From NCBI RefSeq assembly GCF_000215745.1, contig NC_015663.1:3658001-3722000 (forward strand): a stretch of DNA of 64,000 nt. The letters run 5' to 3'. Made by a program: the position numbers and the translations under genes. Positions within the stretch are counted from its first letter, which is position 1, and every line of letters begins with the position of its first letter. A model generated the notes under the pieces. That model saw only the letters and a list, made by a program, of their open reading frames with translations, was not told where the DNA came from and did not search any database. Shown here one piece after another: positions 53,297 to 61,449 of this stretch. Source of the stretch: Klebsiella aerogenes KCTC 2190. GTDB taxonomy: Bacteria; Pseudomonadota; Gammaproteobacteria; Enterobacterales; Enterobacteriaceae.

Positions 53297-54619
53297 ATGA
53301 ACTCTTATAGCCATAACCAGGCGACGGCGGCGGATACCGCGACCACCGCGCCTCGCTCCCGGCGGCGTATCGGGATCCTGGCGCTGCTGGCCGTCGGCAC
53401 GATGATTAACTATCTCGACCGCACGGTGCTCGGTATCGCCGCGCCGAAACTGACCGCCGAGCTCGGCATTGATGCCGCCATCATGGGAATTGTCTTTTCG
53501 GCCTTTGCCTGGACCTACGCACTGGCGCAAATCCCCGGCGGTATTTTCCTCGATCGTTTCGGCAATAAGGTGACCTATTTCCTCTCATTGGCGCTGTGGT
53601 CGCTGTTCACCTTATTTCACGGTATGGCGATTGGCTTGAAAACGCTGTTGCTGTGTCGCTTCGGGCTTGGCGTCAGTGAAGCGCCCTGTTTTCCGGTCAA
53701 CAGCAGGGTAGTGAGTACCTGGTTTCCACAGCAGGAGCGCGCGAAGGCCACGGCGGTCTACACCGTCGGTGAATATCTCGGGCTGGCCTGTTTCTCGCCG
53801 CTGCTGTTCTGGATTATGGGCAGCTTCGGCTGGCGTGCGCTGTTTATCAGCGTCGGGGTTGTTGGCATCCTGTTCGCGCTGGTCTGGTGGCGTTGCTACC
53901 GCGAACCCCATCAGGACAGCCGCCTGAGCGACAGTGAACGCGAACATATTCTTCGTGGCGGCGGACTGGCTAGCGCGCAGCAGCAGCAAAACGCTTTTAG
54001 CTGGCCGCTGGTGCGCCAGCTGTTGGCAAAACGACAGGTGATTGGCGCCAGCGTCGGTCAATTCGCCGGTAATACCGTGCTGGTCTTCTTTCTGACCTGG
54101 TTTCCAACGTACCTGGCGACCGAGCGCCACATGGCGTGGTTGAAAGTAGGCTTCTTCGCCATCTTGCCGTTTCTCGCCGCGGCGGGTGGCGTGCTGTTTG
54201 GCGGCTGGCTCTCCGACAAGCTGCTGAAAGCCACCGGTTCGGCCAATCTGGCGCGTAAGCTGCCTATCGTCGTCGGGCTGATGATGGCCAGCAGCATTAT
54301 TTCCGCCAACTGGCTGCCGAGCGACCTGGCGGTGATCCTGATGATGTCATTTGCCTTCTTTGGCCAGGGAATGGTCGGCCTAGGCTGGACATTAATTTCC
54401 GATATCGCGCCGCAGGGGATGGGCGGGATAACCGCCGGCATCTTTAATTTCTGCACCAATCTGGCGGGGATCCTCACGCCGCTGATTATCGGTTTTATCG
54501 TTGCCGCTTCCGGTAGTTTTTTCTACGCGCTGGTCTATATCGGCGGCGCGGCGTTGCTTGGCGTAGTGGCCTATCTGTTTATTCTTGGCGATGTCAAACG
54601 CATCGAACTTTCGCAGTAA
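53297..54619 (+). CDS. MFS transporter (anion:cation symporter type), probable shikimate/quinate importer
   Basis: A 440-aa major-facilitator protein with twelve predicted helices. The N-terminal block INYLDRTVLGIAAPKLTAEL and the RFGLGVSEAPCFPVN motif are typical of the ACS subfamily (hexuronate, galactarate, quinate carriers). Start chosen with ACAGGAAACG upstream. Sits between dehydratase and dehydrogenase genes of the shikimate route, which suggests its substrate. No direct evidence for specificity. Confidence 0.85.
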   Translation: MNSYSHNQATAADTATTAPRSRRRIGILALLAVGTMINYLDRTVLGIAAPKLTAELGIDAAIMGIVFSAFAWTYALAQIPGGIFLDRFGNKVTYFLSLALWSLFTLFHGMAIGLKTLLLCRFGLGVSEAPCFPVNSRVVSTWFPQQERAKATAVYTVGEYLGLACFSPLLFWIMGSFGWRALFISVGVVGILFALVWWRCYREPHQDSRLSDSEREHILRGGGLASAQQQQNAFSWPLVRQLLAKRQVIGASVGQFAGNTVLVFFLTWFPTYLATERHMAWLKVGFFAILPFLAAAGGVLFGGWLSDKLLKATGSANLARKLPIVVGLMMASSIISANWLPSDLAVILMMSFAFFGQGMVGLGWTLISDIAPQGMGGITAGIFNFCTNLAGILTPLIIGFIVAASGSFFYALVYIGGAALLGVVAYLFILGDVKRIELSQ

Positions 54620-54634
54620 CAACAGGAGTAGGGC

Positions 54635-55471
54635 ATGATCATTAGTGGTCATACGCGGCTGATAGCGCATCTTGGTTATCCGACCGCCAGTTTTAAAGCG
54701 CCGATGATTTATAACCCATGGCTGGCCCATTGCGAGGCGGACGTTAAAGTGGTGCCGATGGGGGTGAAGCCGGAGGATTACGCGGCGCTGGTGCCAGCGC
54801 TGTTTTCCATGACTAACATCGTCGGCGCGCTGGTCACCATGCCGCATAAAATGGCTACCTGCGGGCTGGTAGACCAACTGAGCCCGACGGCGGCAATCGC
54901 CGGCGCCTGCAATGCCATCCGCCGCGAAGCCGACGGCAGCCTGCGCGGCGATATGTTCGATGGCGAAGGCTTTGTGCTGGGGATTAAGCGCAAGGGCTTT
55001 CAACCACAAGGGGCGCGGGCGCAGGTGTTCGGCTGCGGCGGCGTCGGCTCGGCGATTGCCGCATCGCTGGCGGCCGCAGGGGTTAGTACCTTGACGCTGT
55101 TCGATACCTCTTTATCCGCCGCCGAGGCGCTGGCGCAGCGGCTGCATCAGCACTATCCGCGTCTGGAGATCGTTCTGATGCAGCGCGATCCCGCCGCGCA
55201 GGATCTGGTGGTCAACGCCACGCCGCTGGGCATGAAAGCGGATGATCCGCTACCGCTGGACGTTTCGCGCCTGTCGCCGCGTACCTGGGTCGGCGAAGTG
55301 GTGATGAGCGTTGAATATACTCCGCTACTGCGGGCGGCGCAGGCGCTGGGGTGTCCGATTCAGCGCGGTACCGATATGCTGTTCGAAATGATTCCGGCCT
55401 ATCTCGAGTTCTTCCAGCTGCCGGTGGCGACGCCGGAACAGCTGCGCGAACGGGCGGAAATTCGCTACTGA
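54635..55471 (+). CDS. Shikimate/quinate dehydrogenase (AroE family)
   Basis: 278 aa. Shikimate-binding residues are in the N-terminal half (MTNIVGALVTMPHK with the catalytic lysine, AGACNAI). The nucleotide-binding loop is VFGCGGVGSAIAASL near residue 133, followed by the NATPLGM motif. It is not the biosynthetic aroE locus. Following the dehydratase and the transporter, its job is most likely to oxidise shikimate (or quinate) to 3-dehydroshikimate for catabolism. AGGAG lies 8 nt before the ATG. Confidence 0.85.
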   Translation: MIISGHTRLIAHLGYPTASFKAPMIYNPWLAHCEADVKVVPMGVKPEDYAALVPALFSMTNIVGALVTMPHKMATCGLVDQLSPTAAIAGACNAIRREADGSLRGDMFDGEGFVLGIKRKGFQPQGARAQVFGCGGVGSAIAASLAAAGVSTLTLFDTSLSAAEALAQRLHQHYPRLEIVLMQRDPAAQDLVVNATPLGMKADDPLPLDVSRLSPRTWVGEVVMSVEYTPLLRAAQALGCPIQRGTDMLFEMIPAYLEFFQLPVATPEQLRERAEIRY

Positions 55472-55494
55472 ATCAACAAAAAAGGCGTTATCCT

Positions 55495-55522
55495 GGCGCT
55501 ATATTTTCATCTTTATAGCGAT
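55495..55522. promoter_or_regulatory. ModE-type box upstream of the ModA-like gene
   Basis: GGCGCTATATT, six bases, TTTATAGCGAT. It has the 11-6-11 layout of the ModE consensus (ATCGNTATATA-N6-TATATNNCGAT) with an inner palindrome CGCTATA/TATAGCG. It ends 7 nt before the start codon, so bound ModE would block transcription or initiation. Confidence 0.7.
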
Positions 55523-55529
55523 TCGTGTG

Positions 55530-56270
55530 ATGACCCCTTCATTGACGCTGCTGGCGGCGGGAAGCCTGAAAAGCGCTTTCCTCCCGCTGCTGGCGCGATT
55601 TCAGCAGCTTAGCGGCATTCAGGTCGAGGCGCAGTTTGGCCCGGCCGGCCTGCTGCGCGAACGCATTGAAGGCGGCGAACGCTGCTCGCTGTTCGCCTGT
55701 GCGAATACCGAACACCCTCAGGCGCTGCTGCAAGCCGGGCTTGCGATAAAATGCTGTTCGTTTGCCGCTAACCGACTGATGCTGACCGTGCGCCGCACGC
55801 CTGATACCGATCGCGCTGACTGGCTGGCGTTACTGCACGATTCTCGGCTGCGGCTGGCGACCTCGACGCCGGGCTGCGATCCTTCCGGTGATTACACCTG
55901 GCAGCTTTTTGCCCGTCTTGAGGCCAGCTATCCGGGCCTCGGACGGACGTTGATGGCCCGGGCGCAACAGCTGGTCGGCGGTCGGGCGTCGCTCACTGTA
56001 CCGTCGGGCGCTACCGCAGGGGCATGGCTAATTGGCGAAGACTTTGCCGATCTGTTTATCGGCTACGCCCACTATGCGGTTCAGATTACGGAGAGCGCGC
56101 AGTTTCGCACGTTACTCATTCCCGAGCCGTGGAATATTCGCTGCGAATATCAGCTGGCAGAAATTGAGGAGAGCGCCGCCGCGCGGCAGCTACGGCGCTT
56201 TATCACCGCTGAGGAAGGGCAGAATTTTCTGCGCGCGGCAGGTTTTTTGGCCGTTAACGATGGATCGTAA
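55530..56270 (+). CDS. ModA-like molybdate-binding protein without a signal peptide
   Basis: 246 aa of the ModA/extracellular binding protein type. It starts where mature ModA starts (LTLLAAGSLKSAFLPLLARF corresponds to the ModA opening strand and anion-binding serines). Later blocks are SGDYTWQLFARLEASYPGLG and DLFIGYAHYAVQI, then the C-terminal helix EEGQNFLRAAGFL. No Sec signal is encoded: a stop or no start codon lies upstream, and a GTG at 55527 adds one residue. A cytosolic role, or a missed non-standard start, is possible. Its last 17 nt overlap the ATPase gene on the other strand. Confidence 0.75.
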   Translation: MTPSLTLLAAGSLKSAFLPLLARFQQLSGIQVEAQFGPAGLLRERIEGGERCSLFACANTEHPQALLQAGLAIKCCSFAANRLMLTVRRTPDTDRADWLALLHDSRLRLATSTPGCDPSGDYTWQLFARLEASYPGLGRTLMARAQQLVGGRASLTVPSGATAGAWLIGEDFADLFIGYAHYAVQITESAQFRTLLIPEPWNIRCEYQLAEIEESAAARQLRRFITAEEGQNFLRAAGFLAVNDGS

Positions 56271-57003
56271 ACTGCGGCGCCAGTAACGGCACCGCGCTAC
56301 CGGGATGGTCGATTTTGTGGACCGGCAGCCCGTAGGCGCGCCGCAGGTTTGTCTCGCTGAGCACCGCGAACGACTCTCCCGCCAGCCATTCGCCGCCGGG
56401 CAACAGCAGCAGGGTATGGCTGGCGACCTGCAGGGCGTGAGTCGGATCATGGGTGGTGAACATCACGGTGCGCTTCTGCCGATGAGCAAGGTCGCTAATC
56501 AGCTGTAACACAATCTGTTGATTGGCCAGATCCAGCGCTGAGCAGGGTTCGTCTAACAGGATATTCTGACTCTCACTGACCAGCGCGCGGGCAATGAGCG
56601 CCAACTGCTGCTGTCCGCCGGACAGGGCGCGAAAAAGCCGATTGGCCAGCGCGGCGATCCCCAACTGCGCCAGCGCCTGTTGAACCTCCCGTTCATCTTC
56701 CGGCCCCGGCTGCGCGAACAGATCGACGTGGCGGGCGCGCCCCATCAGTACTACATCGCGTACCTGCCAGCCGAATGCCGGACGAAACGACTGCGGCACG
56801 ATGGCGATGCCGCCTTCTACGCTAAACTTTCCGCCGAGCGGCGGCAGAACGCCGGTCAGGGTATCCAGTAGCGTGCTTTTGCCGCGACCATTGGCGCCCA
56901 GTATCGCCCAGATTTGCCCGTGACGGCACTGCATTGATAGTGGGGAGAAGAGCGGCTGACGATGGCCATAGCGCAGGGTGTCCAGTGATAATGAAATGTT
57001 CAT
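56254..57003 (-). CDS. FecCD-type ABC importer ATPase (MolC-like)
   Basis: 249 aa. Walker A GANGRGKSTLLDTLTG near residue 37, signature LSGGQQQLALIARALV and Walker B NILLDEPCSALD. Belongs to the group of ATPases for B12, siderophore-iron and molybdate (MolC/BtuD/FecE type). ATG overlaps the permease stop as ATGA at 57000-57003. Its 3' end overlaps the ModA-like gene. The molybdate assignment rests on the ModE boxes and the neighbour, not on the ATPase itself. Confidence 0.85.
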   Translation of the reverse strand: MNISLSLDTLRYGHRQPLFSPLSMQCRHGQIWAILGANGRGKSTLLDTLTGVLPPLGGKFSVEGGIAIVPQSFRPAFGWQVRDVVLMGRARHVDLFAQPGPEDEREVQQALAQLGIAALANRLFRALSGGQQQLALIARALVSESQNILLDEPCSALDLANQQIVLQLISDLAHRQKRTVMFTTHDPTHALQVASHTLLLLPGGEWLAGESFAVLSETNLRRAYGLPVHKIDHPGSAVPLLAPQFTIHR

Positions 57004-58007
57004 TGGGCCACTCCGCGGCGTTGGGACCGAATGAGTAAAAGGGTAAACAGCGGCGCGCCGAGCAGGGCGGTAATAATGCCAATCGGAATCTCCGCCTGGG
57101 TTAAGGTGCGCGCCAGGTCGTCCACCACCACCATAAACGCGCCGCCGAGCCAGAATGCCGTTGGCAGCAGTCGGCGGTGATCGGCACCAACCAGCAGTCG
57201 CGCCAGGTGCGGAATCACCAGCCCGACCCAGGCGATGCTGCCGCTGACCGCGACCTGGGCGGCGACCAGCACCGCGCAGCAAACCAACACTCCGCGGCGC
57301 AATGTGGTCACCGAAACGCCAAGACCGCGCGCATCTTTATCATCCAGCGCCAGCAGGTTGATACGCCAGCGCAGCTTTAGCAGGATAGCGGCGGCGACGG
57401 CGACCGGCAGCGCCATGGACAGCACTTTATGCCAGTTAGCGGTGGCAAAGCTGCCGAGCAGCCAGAAAACGATATTCGGCAGGGTTTCTTCCGTGTCGGC
57501 AAGGTACTGCATCAGGCTGACCAGCGCGGCAAAGAAACCGCTGAGAATAATGCCGGAAAGGATCAGCGCTAGCGTGTTTTCACGCCCTTGCAGCCTGGCA
57601 ATCAGATAAACCAACGCCAGCGCGGCGAGGCCGAAGAAGAAGGTACACCCCATCATCGATATGATGTCAAAACCCAGCAGGATCGCCAGTGTGCCGCCGA
57701 AGGCGGAGCCGGAGGTCACGCCGATGATATGCGGGTCGACCAGCGGGTTGTGGAATACGCCTTGTAAAGTCGCGCCGCATAGCCCCAGCGAGCCGCCGGC
57801 CAACAGCGCCATCGCTACCCTGGGAAGCCTGACTGACCAGACTATCTGCCCGGCGATGCCGCTATCGGGCGCGCCATGCGTAAGCTCATGAAAGACCTCA
57901 TTCAGGCTGAGGTGGTACTGCCCCAGGCATAGCGAAGCGATAGCGATAAACAACGTCGCCGCCGTTAGCCCGCCGTGCAGCAGGGGCCAGTGAAGGTTAC
58001 TGCGCAT
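57000..58007 (-). CDS. FecCD-type ABC importer permease (MolB-like)
   Basis: A 335-aa inner-membrane protein with ten hydrophobic segments. Motifs RLPRVAMALLAGGSLGLCGA, FHNPLVDPHIIGVTSGSAFG and GSIAWVGLVIPHLARLLVG are those of BtuC/FecD/MolB proteins. Second gene of the operon, overlapping the binding-protein gene by 11 nt. Transport of molybdate/tungstate, rather than iron, is inferred from the ModE-type box. Confidence 0.88.
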   Translation of the reverse strand: MRSNLHWPLLHGGLTAATLFIAIASLCLGQYHLSLNEVFHELTHGAPDSGIAGQIVWSVRLPRVAMALLAGGSLGLCGATLQGVFHNPLVDPHIIGVTSGSAFGGTLAILLGFDIISMMGCTFFFGLAALALVYLIARLQGRENTLALILSGIILSGFFAALVSLMQYLADTEETLPNIVFWLLGSFATANWHKVLSMALPVAVAAAILLKLRWRINLLALDDKDARGLGVSVTTLRRGVLVCCAVLVAAQVAVSGSIAWVGLVIPHLARLLVGADHRRLLPTAFWLGGAFMVVVDDLARTLTQAEIPIGIITALLGAPLFTLLLIRSQRRGVAQ

Positions 58008-59055
58008 TCGGCGTCCATTTCACGCGGTAGAAGCGTTGATAGTAATCCTGCGCTTTCGCATCGACATCGACGTTCCGGTAGCGGGAAGGATAGAGCTTTT
58101 TCGCCATCCACAGTTCGCCTATCGCCAGCGCTTCCGGCATTGGGTAGCCCCAGGCCTTGGCGTATTCCGGCATCAGCCATACCCGGTGGTTTTTCACCGC
58201 GTCTATCGCTTGCCATTGCGGGTCGTTTTCAATCTGTTTGACCACCTGCGGATAGCGGTCCTGGACGAAGATCACCTCAGGGTTCCACTGCAGAACCTGT
58301 TCCACCGAGACCTGACGGGCACCCTTAACCGTCGCGGCCGCAACGTTCAGCGCCCCGGCATGCTTCATCATCAGACCGGTATATTTGCCGGAGCCGTAAG
58401 TGTTGAGATCTGGATTGGCCATATACACGCGCACCCGCTGGCTGTCAGGGATACCGGCGACCGGAGCGTTAGCTTCTGCCCGCGCCGCAAAGGTGTAATC
58501 AATCAGCGCTTCGGCCTGGTTTTGGCGTTCGACGACTTCGCCAATCAGGCGGATCCCCTGTTTAAGCCCGTCGTTATAGGCCTGCTCTTCATTGGCCATT
58601 GTCGGGTTCATTTTGTTTTTCTCGCCCGCCGCGTCCTGACGCAGGGATATCGCGACGACCGGAACCCCGGCGTTTTGGATCTGCTGGATCATCGCCTGCG
58701 GCGCGTAATTGGCGACGAACACCACCTGCGGATGCAGCGCCAGCAGGCTTTCGATATTGACCTGAGTTAAATCGCCCGGCGTCGGCAGATTTTCAATAGC
58801 GGGCATAAAGCGGACAAACTGCGGCCCGAGCTGTTTTTTCCAACTGCTTAACACGCCGACGATATCGTCGCCGGCATTCAACTGGACCAGGAGATTTAGC
58901 GTCTGGTGCTGCAGGACGACCGCGCGGGTGATGTGGTCCGGCAGCGTAACCTGGCGGCCCAGTTGGTCGGTGACGGTGCGGTCGGCAAAGGCCTGGCTGG
59001 TGAACAGGCTGGCGCTGAACAACGTTAGCGCCAAAAGTAAACGGTGTGGTGACAT
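57997..59055 (-). CDS. Periplasmic binding protein of the FecCD-type importer (MolA-like)
   Basis: 352 aa with a Sec signal peptide (about 24 residues, cut after SQAFA). A type III helical-backbone binding protein: TVTDQLGRQVTLPDHITRAV at the start, LTQVNIESLLALHPQVVFVA, then NPEVIFVQDRYPQVV and a C-terminal lobe with PSRYRNVDVDAKAQDYYQRF. Similar proteins bind B12, ferric complexes or, in MolA of Haemophilus, molybdate and tungstate. First gene of the operon, with a ModE-like box 26 nt upstream. Confidence 0.85.
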   Translation of the reverse strand: MSPHRLLLALTLFSASLFTSQAFADRTVTDQLGRQVTLPDHITRAVVLQHQTLNLLVQLNAGDDIVGVLSSWKKQLGPQFVRFMPAIENLPTPGDLTQVNIESLLALHPQVVFVANYAPQAMIQQIQNAGVPVVAISLRQDAAGEKNKMNPTMANEEQAYNDGLKQGIRLIGEVVERQNQAEALIDYTFAARAEANAPVAGIPDSQRVRVYMANPDLNTYGSGKYTGLMMKHAGALNVAAATVKGARQVSVEQVLQWNPEVIFVQDRYPQVVKQIENDPQWQAIDAVKNHRVWLMPEYAKAWGYPMPEALAIGELWMAKKLYPSRYRNVDVDAKAQDYYQRFYRVKWTPNAQ

Positions 59056-59080
59056 GGATTAACCCGGTTGGATAAGAATA

Positions 59081-59108
59081 AGCGATATATATTAAATTAT
59101 ATAGCGAT
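59081..59108. promoter_or_regulatory. ModE-type box upstream of the MolA-like operon
   Basis: AGCGATATATA, six bases (TTAAAT), TATATAGCGAT. The right half fits the ModE consensus fully, and the left half has one mismatch. It is centred about 39 nt upstream of the importer start on the minus strand and about 97 nt before the laccase-domain gene. Confidence 0.8.
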
Positions 59109-59191
59109 ACCGGGAACAAAGCATCCACATCTTGCGTATCGAGCGGCTTTGACCTACGGTAAATCCACCACCAATCCATTCATGCGCCGTT

Positions 59192-59911
59192 ATGTCTTAT
59201 CCATCCCGCTTATTAAGTGATATCCCCGGTATTCGTTACGCTTTTCTCGATGTGCACGAAACCGCCGCTTTTCCGTACAGCGAAATGGCGCCGGTTAAGC
59301 TGGTGCACGGCAATGTTGTTCATCATTATCAGGGGCCGCAGGCAGAGCGGCCGCATGCCGATGCTGTATTTACGGCTCTGCGTGGGCAAAAGGTCGGCGT
59401 CGTCACCGCCGACTGTTTACCGCTGTTAATGGCCTCGCGGGATGGGCGCTATGTTTGCAGCGTGCATGCCGGCTGGCGAGGAGCGGCCAGCGGCATTATC
59501 GAAAACAGCCTGGCGCTATTTCGCCAGCATCAGGTGGCGATAGAAGATGTTGTGGTGGTCTGCGGGCCGCATATTCACGCCTGCTGCTATGAGGTTTCGG
59601 CCGAGTTTTATCAGTTGCTGTTGACCATGCCGGCGGGCAAGCTGGCAAAACGGTACAATGACGAGCTGTTTCATCAGCGCCTCGCCCCGCCAGAAACCGG
59701 GCAAGCGCAGGCGACCGGGAACGATAATCTGTGGTTCGATCTCCGCGCGCTGGCGCAGCGGGTGCTGCAACAGGCCGGGGTGGCGGTGGAAAATACCGAA
59801 TGGCTGGGAAGCTGTACCTACTGCACGCCGCAGGCGCTCGGCTCCTACCGTCGGCGCACCCATTTTCCGGCGGCGAAAACCTTCCAATATTCATGGATTA
59901 TGCGCGAATGA
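59192..59911 (+). CDS. Laccase-domain (YfiH/PgeF family) protein
   Basis: 239 aa. Conserved metal and active-site motifs are KLVHGNVVH, VVTADCLPLL, SVHAGWRGAASGIIEN and CGPHIHACCYEV. The family (polyphenol oxidase, YlmD, YfiH) contains purine nucleoside phosphorylase/adenosine deaminase-like and peptidoglycan editing enzymes. Enterobacteria also have yfiH near clpB, so this is likely a paralogue. It shares the divergent region with the MolA-like operon. Confidence 0.82.
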   Translation: MSYPSRLLSDIPGIRYAFLDVHETAAFPYSEMAPVKLVHGNVVHHYQGPQAERPHADAVFTALRGQKVGVVTADCLPLLMASRDGRYVCSVHAGWRGAASGIIENSLALFRQHQVAIEDVVVVCGPHIHACCYEVSAEFYQLLLTMPAGKLAKRYNDELFHQRLAPPETGQAQATGNDNLWFDLRALAQRVLQQAGVAVENTEWLGSCTYCTPQALGSYRRRTHFPAAKTFQYSWIMRE

Positions 59912-59991
59912 GATAAAATGATGTTTGCTGATGTGTAACATTGGCGCACGCTTGCTATCTCTACGGTCCTTCAAACAAGGAGGATCGTAAA

Positions 59992-61395
59992 ATGAAAGCT
60001 AACTCAGTTGTACTGGCCCTGACCCCGCTGCTGGCCGCCAGCGCTTTTTCCGCCCATGCAGGACCGCAAGCCCAGGCGGTATGCGGTTACAGCCACACTC
60101 TTGGCGACGACGCGATTATGATGTTCGGTATGCCAAACCAGGCGATGTGGCATGATTTCTTCGGCAATACCCACACCGACGCGGTCTCAACTTATCAAAC
60201 CCTGCGCGCGCAGCCGGAAACCACCTGTGATAACAAGGCCGATAGTTCCGCCTATTGGGCGCCGTCAATGAAGTTGCCGGATGGACAAATTGTCACTCCG
60301 GCTTATCAGAAAACCTATTACCAGGCGACCAAAGTCGAACAGTATCCGCTGCATCCTTTCCCGTCGGGGTTAGAGCTGCTGGCTGGCGACCACCACGGCT
60401 CCGCGCCGAGCTCACGGATAACCTTCCTGTGCGCCAACGGTAAAGGCTATAGCAACAAGGCAGGTGAGGTTTGCGGCCTACGTAAAGCGGGCGACGCGGT
60501 GCAGTTTAATATCGGTATTCAGTTCCCCAACTGCTGGGATGGCGTCAACCTGAAGCCGAGCCACGGTCACAGCAACGCCGCCTATGATGTCAACGGCGCC
60601 TGCCCGGCCGACTATCCGGTAAAAATCCCGACGGTTAATATGAATATCGCCTACGTGCTGCCGCAGATTAAATCACTGGACACGGCAAAAATTGAGCTGT
60701 CGATGGACCCGGTTATGAAGGGCGATAAACGTGAAGAGAAGTGGGGCAGCATCTATACTGCCCATGCTGATTTCATGAACGGCTGGACGGTCGAGGGCGC
60801 GCACTTCATGACCGAACACTGTATGAATGAAGGCATGGATTGCGGGACCAACGTGCCTTATAGCTTCTCGCTGGCGGAAGAAAACGCGGTGGTCGAGAGC
60901 GCGCAGCCGAATGTTAACTTCGGGGCGCCTGGAGCGCTGCAGATTTCCGATAACTGGAAGAACGGTGGCCGTACCAGCAACCCGGAAACCCTGACCCTGG
61001 TGAAGTTTAAAATCCCGGCGCTGCCGAAAGATCAGGATGCGTCGCTGTTTAAATATCGCCTGCGTCTGTACGGCGGCAAAGTGGAAACTAACGGCGCGGA
61101 CCAGATCTTCTTCTACCCGGCCAGTAATGACTGGAGCGCGGCGAGCGTGACCTGGAAGCATCGGCCGGCCTGCAGCTACAACTCTGATGCTCAACTGTAT
61201 CTCAATTCATCTCGTGAGTATCGGATGGTGGATATCGATAAAGCAGTGCGTAAGGCGCTGGCGGAAGGGAAAACCGAGATCTCCTGGTACATCGGCGGCG
61301 ACCGTCAGGGCAACCACTATCAGTTTGACGCCGCAGCGGCGCAGAAGCAGCCGATCCTGATGCTGGTTGGCTTTAAAACCACCCCGGAAATTTAA
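59992..61395 (+). CDS. Secreted DUF1996 protein with C-terminal DNRLRE/CBM96-like domain
   Basis: 467 aa. Sec signal peptide ending SAHA (residues 20-23). The N-terminal half is DUF1996 (MMFGMPNQAMWHDFFGNTHTD, PNCWDGVNLKPSHGHSNAAY) with paired cysteines (CANGKGYSNKAGEVC). The C-terminal third resembles DNRLRE/CBM96 domains (PNVNFGAPGALQISDN, LVKFKIPALPKDQDASLFKY, WSAASVTW). DUF1996 is common in fungi and actinobacteria and unusual here. The strong AAGGAGG site precedes ATG 59992. A carbohydrate- or wall-related role is a guess. Confidence 0.8.
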   Translation: MKANSVVLALTPLLAASAFSAHAGPQAQAVCGYSHTLGDDAIMMFGMPNQAMWHDFFGNTHTDAVSTYQTLRAQPETTCDNKADSSAYWAPSMKLPDGQIVTPAYQKTYYQATKVEQYPLHPFPSGLELLAGDHHGSAPSSRITFLCANGKGYSNKAGEVCGLRKAGDAVQFNIGIQFPNCWDGVNLKPSHGHSNAAYDVNGACPADYPVKIPTVNMNIAYVLPQIKSLDTAKIELSMDPVMKGDKREEKWGSIYTAHADFMNGWTVEGAHFMTEHCMNEGMDCGTNVPYSFSLAEENAVVESAQPNVNFGAPGALQISDNWKNGGRTSNPETLTLVKFKIPALPKDQDASLFKYRLRLYGGKVETNGADQIFFYPASNDWSAASVTWKHRPACSYNSDAQLYLNSSREYRMVDIDKAVRKALAEGKTEISWYIGGDRQGNHYQFDAAAAQKQPILMLVGFKTTPEI

Positions 61396-61417
61396 TTTCC
61401 AATAAAGGTAAGCTATT

Positions 61418-61446
61418 CCCGGTGGCCGTGTCGCCACCGGGTTTGT
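61418..61446. terminator. Hairpin terminator between the DUF1996 and rhodanese genes
   Basis: Perfect 9-bp stem CCCGGTGGC/GCCACCGGG with 6-nt loop and a short TTTGTG tail, between converging stops. Confidence 0.75.
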
Positions 61447-61449
61447 GAC

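Noticed and set aside
59081..59108. Fur box reading of the palindrome before the FecCD-type operon
   Set aside because: The sequence lacks GATAAT-type Fur hexamers and fits the ModE layout far better, so an iron-siderophore role is less likely.
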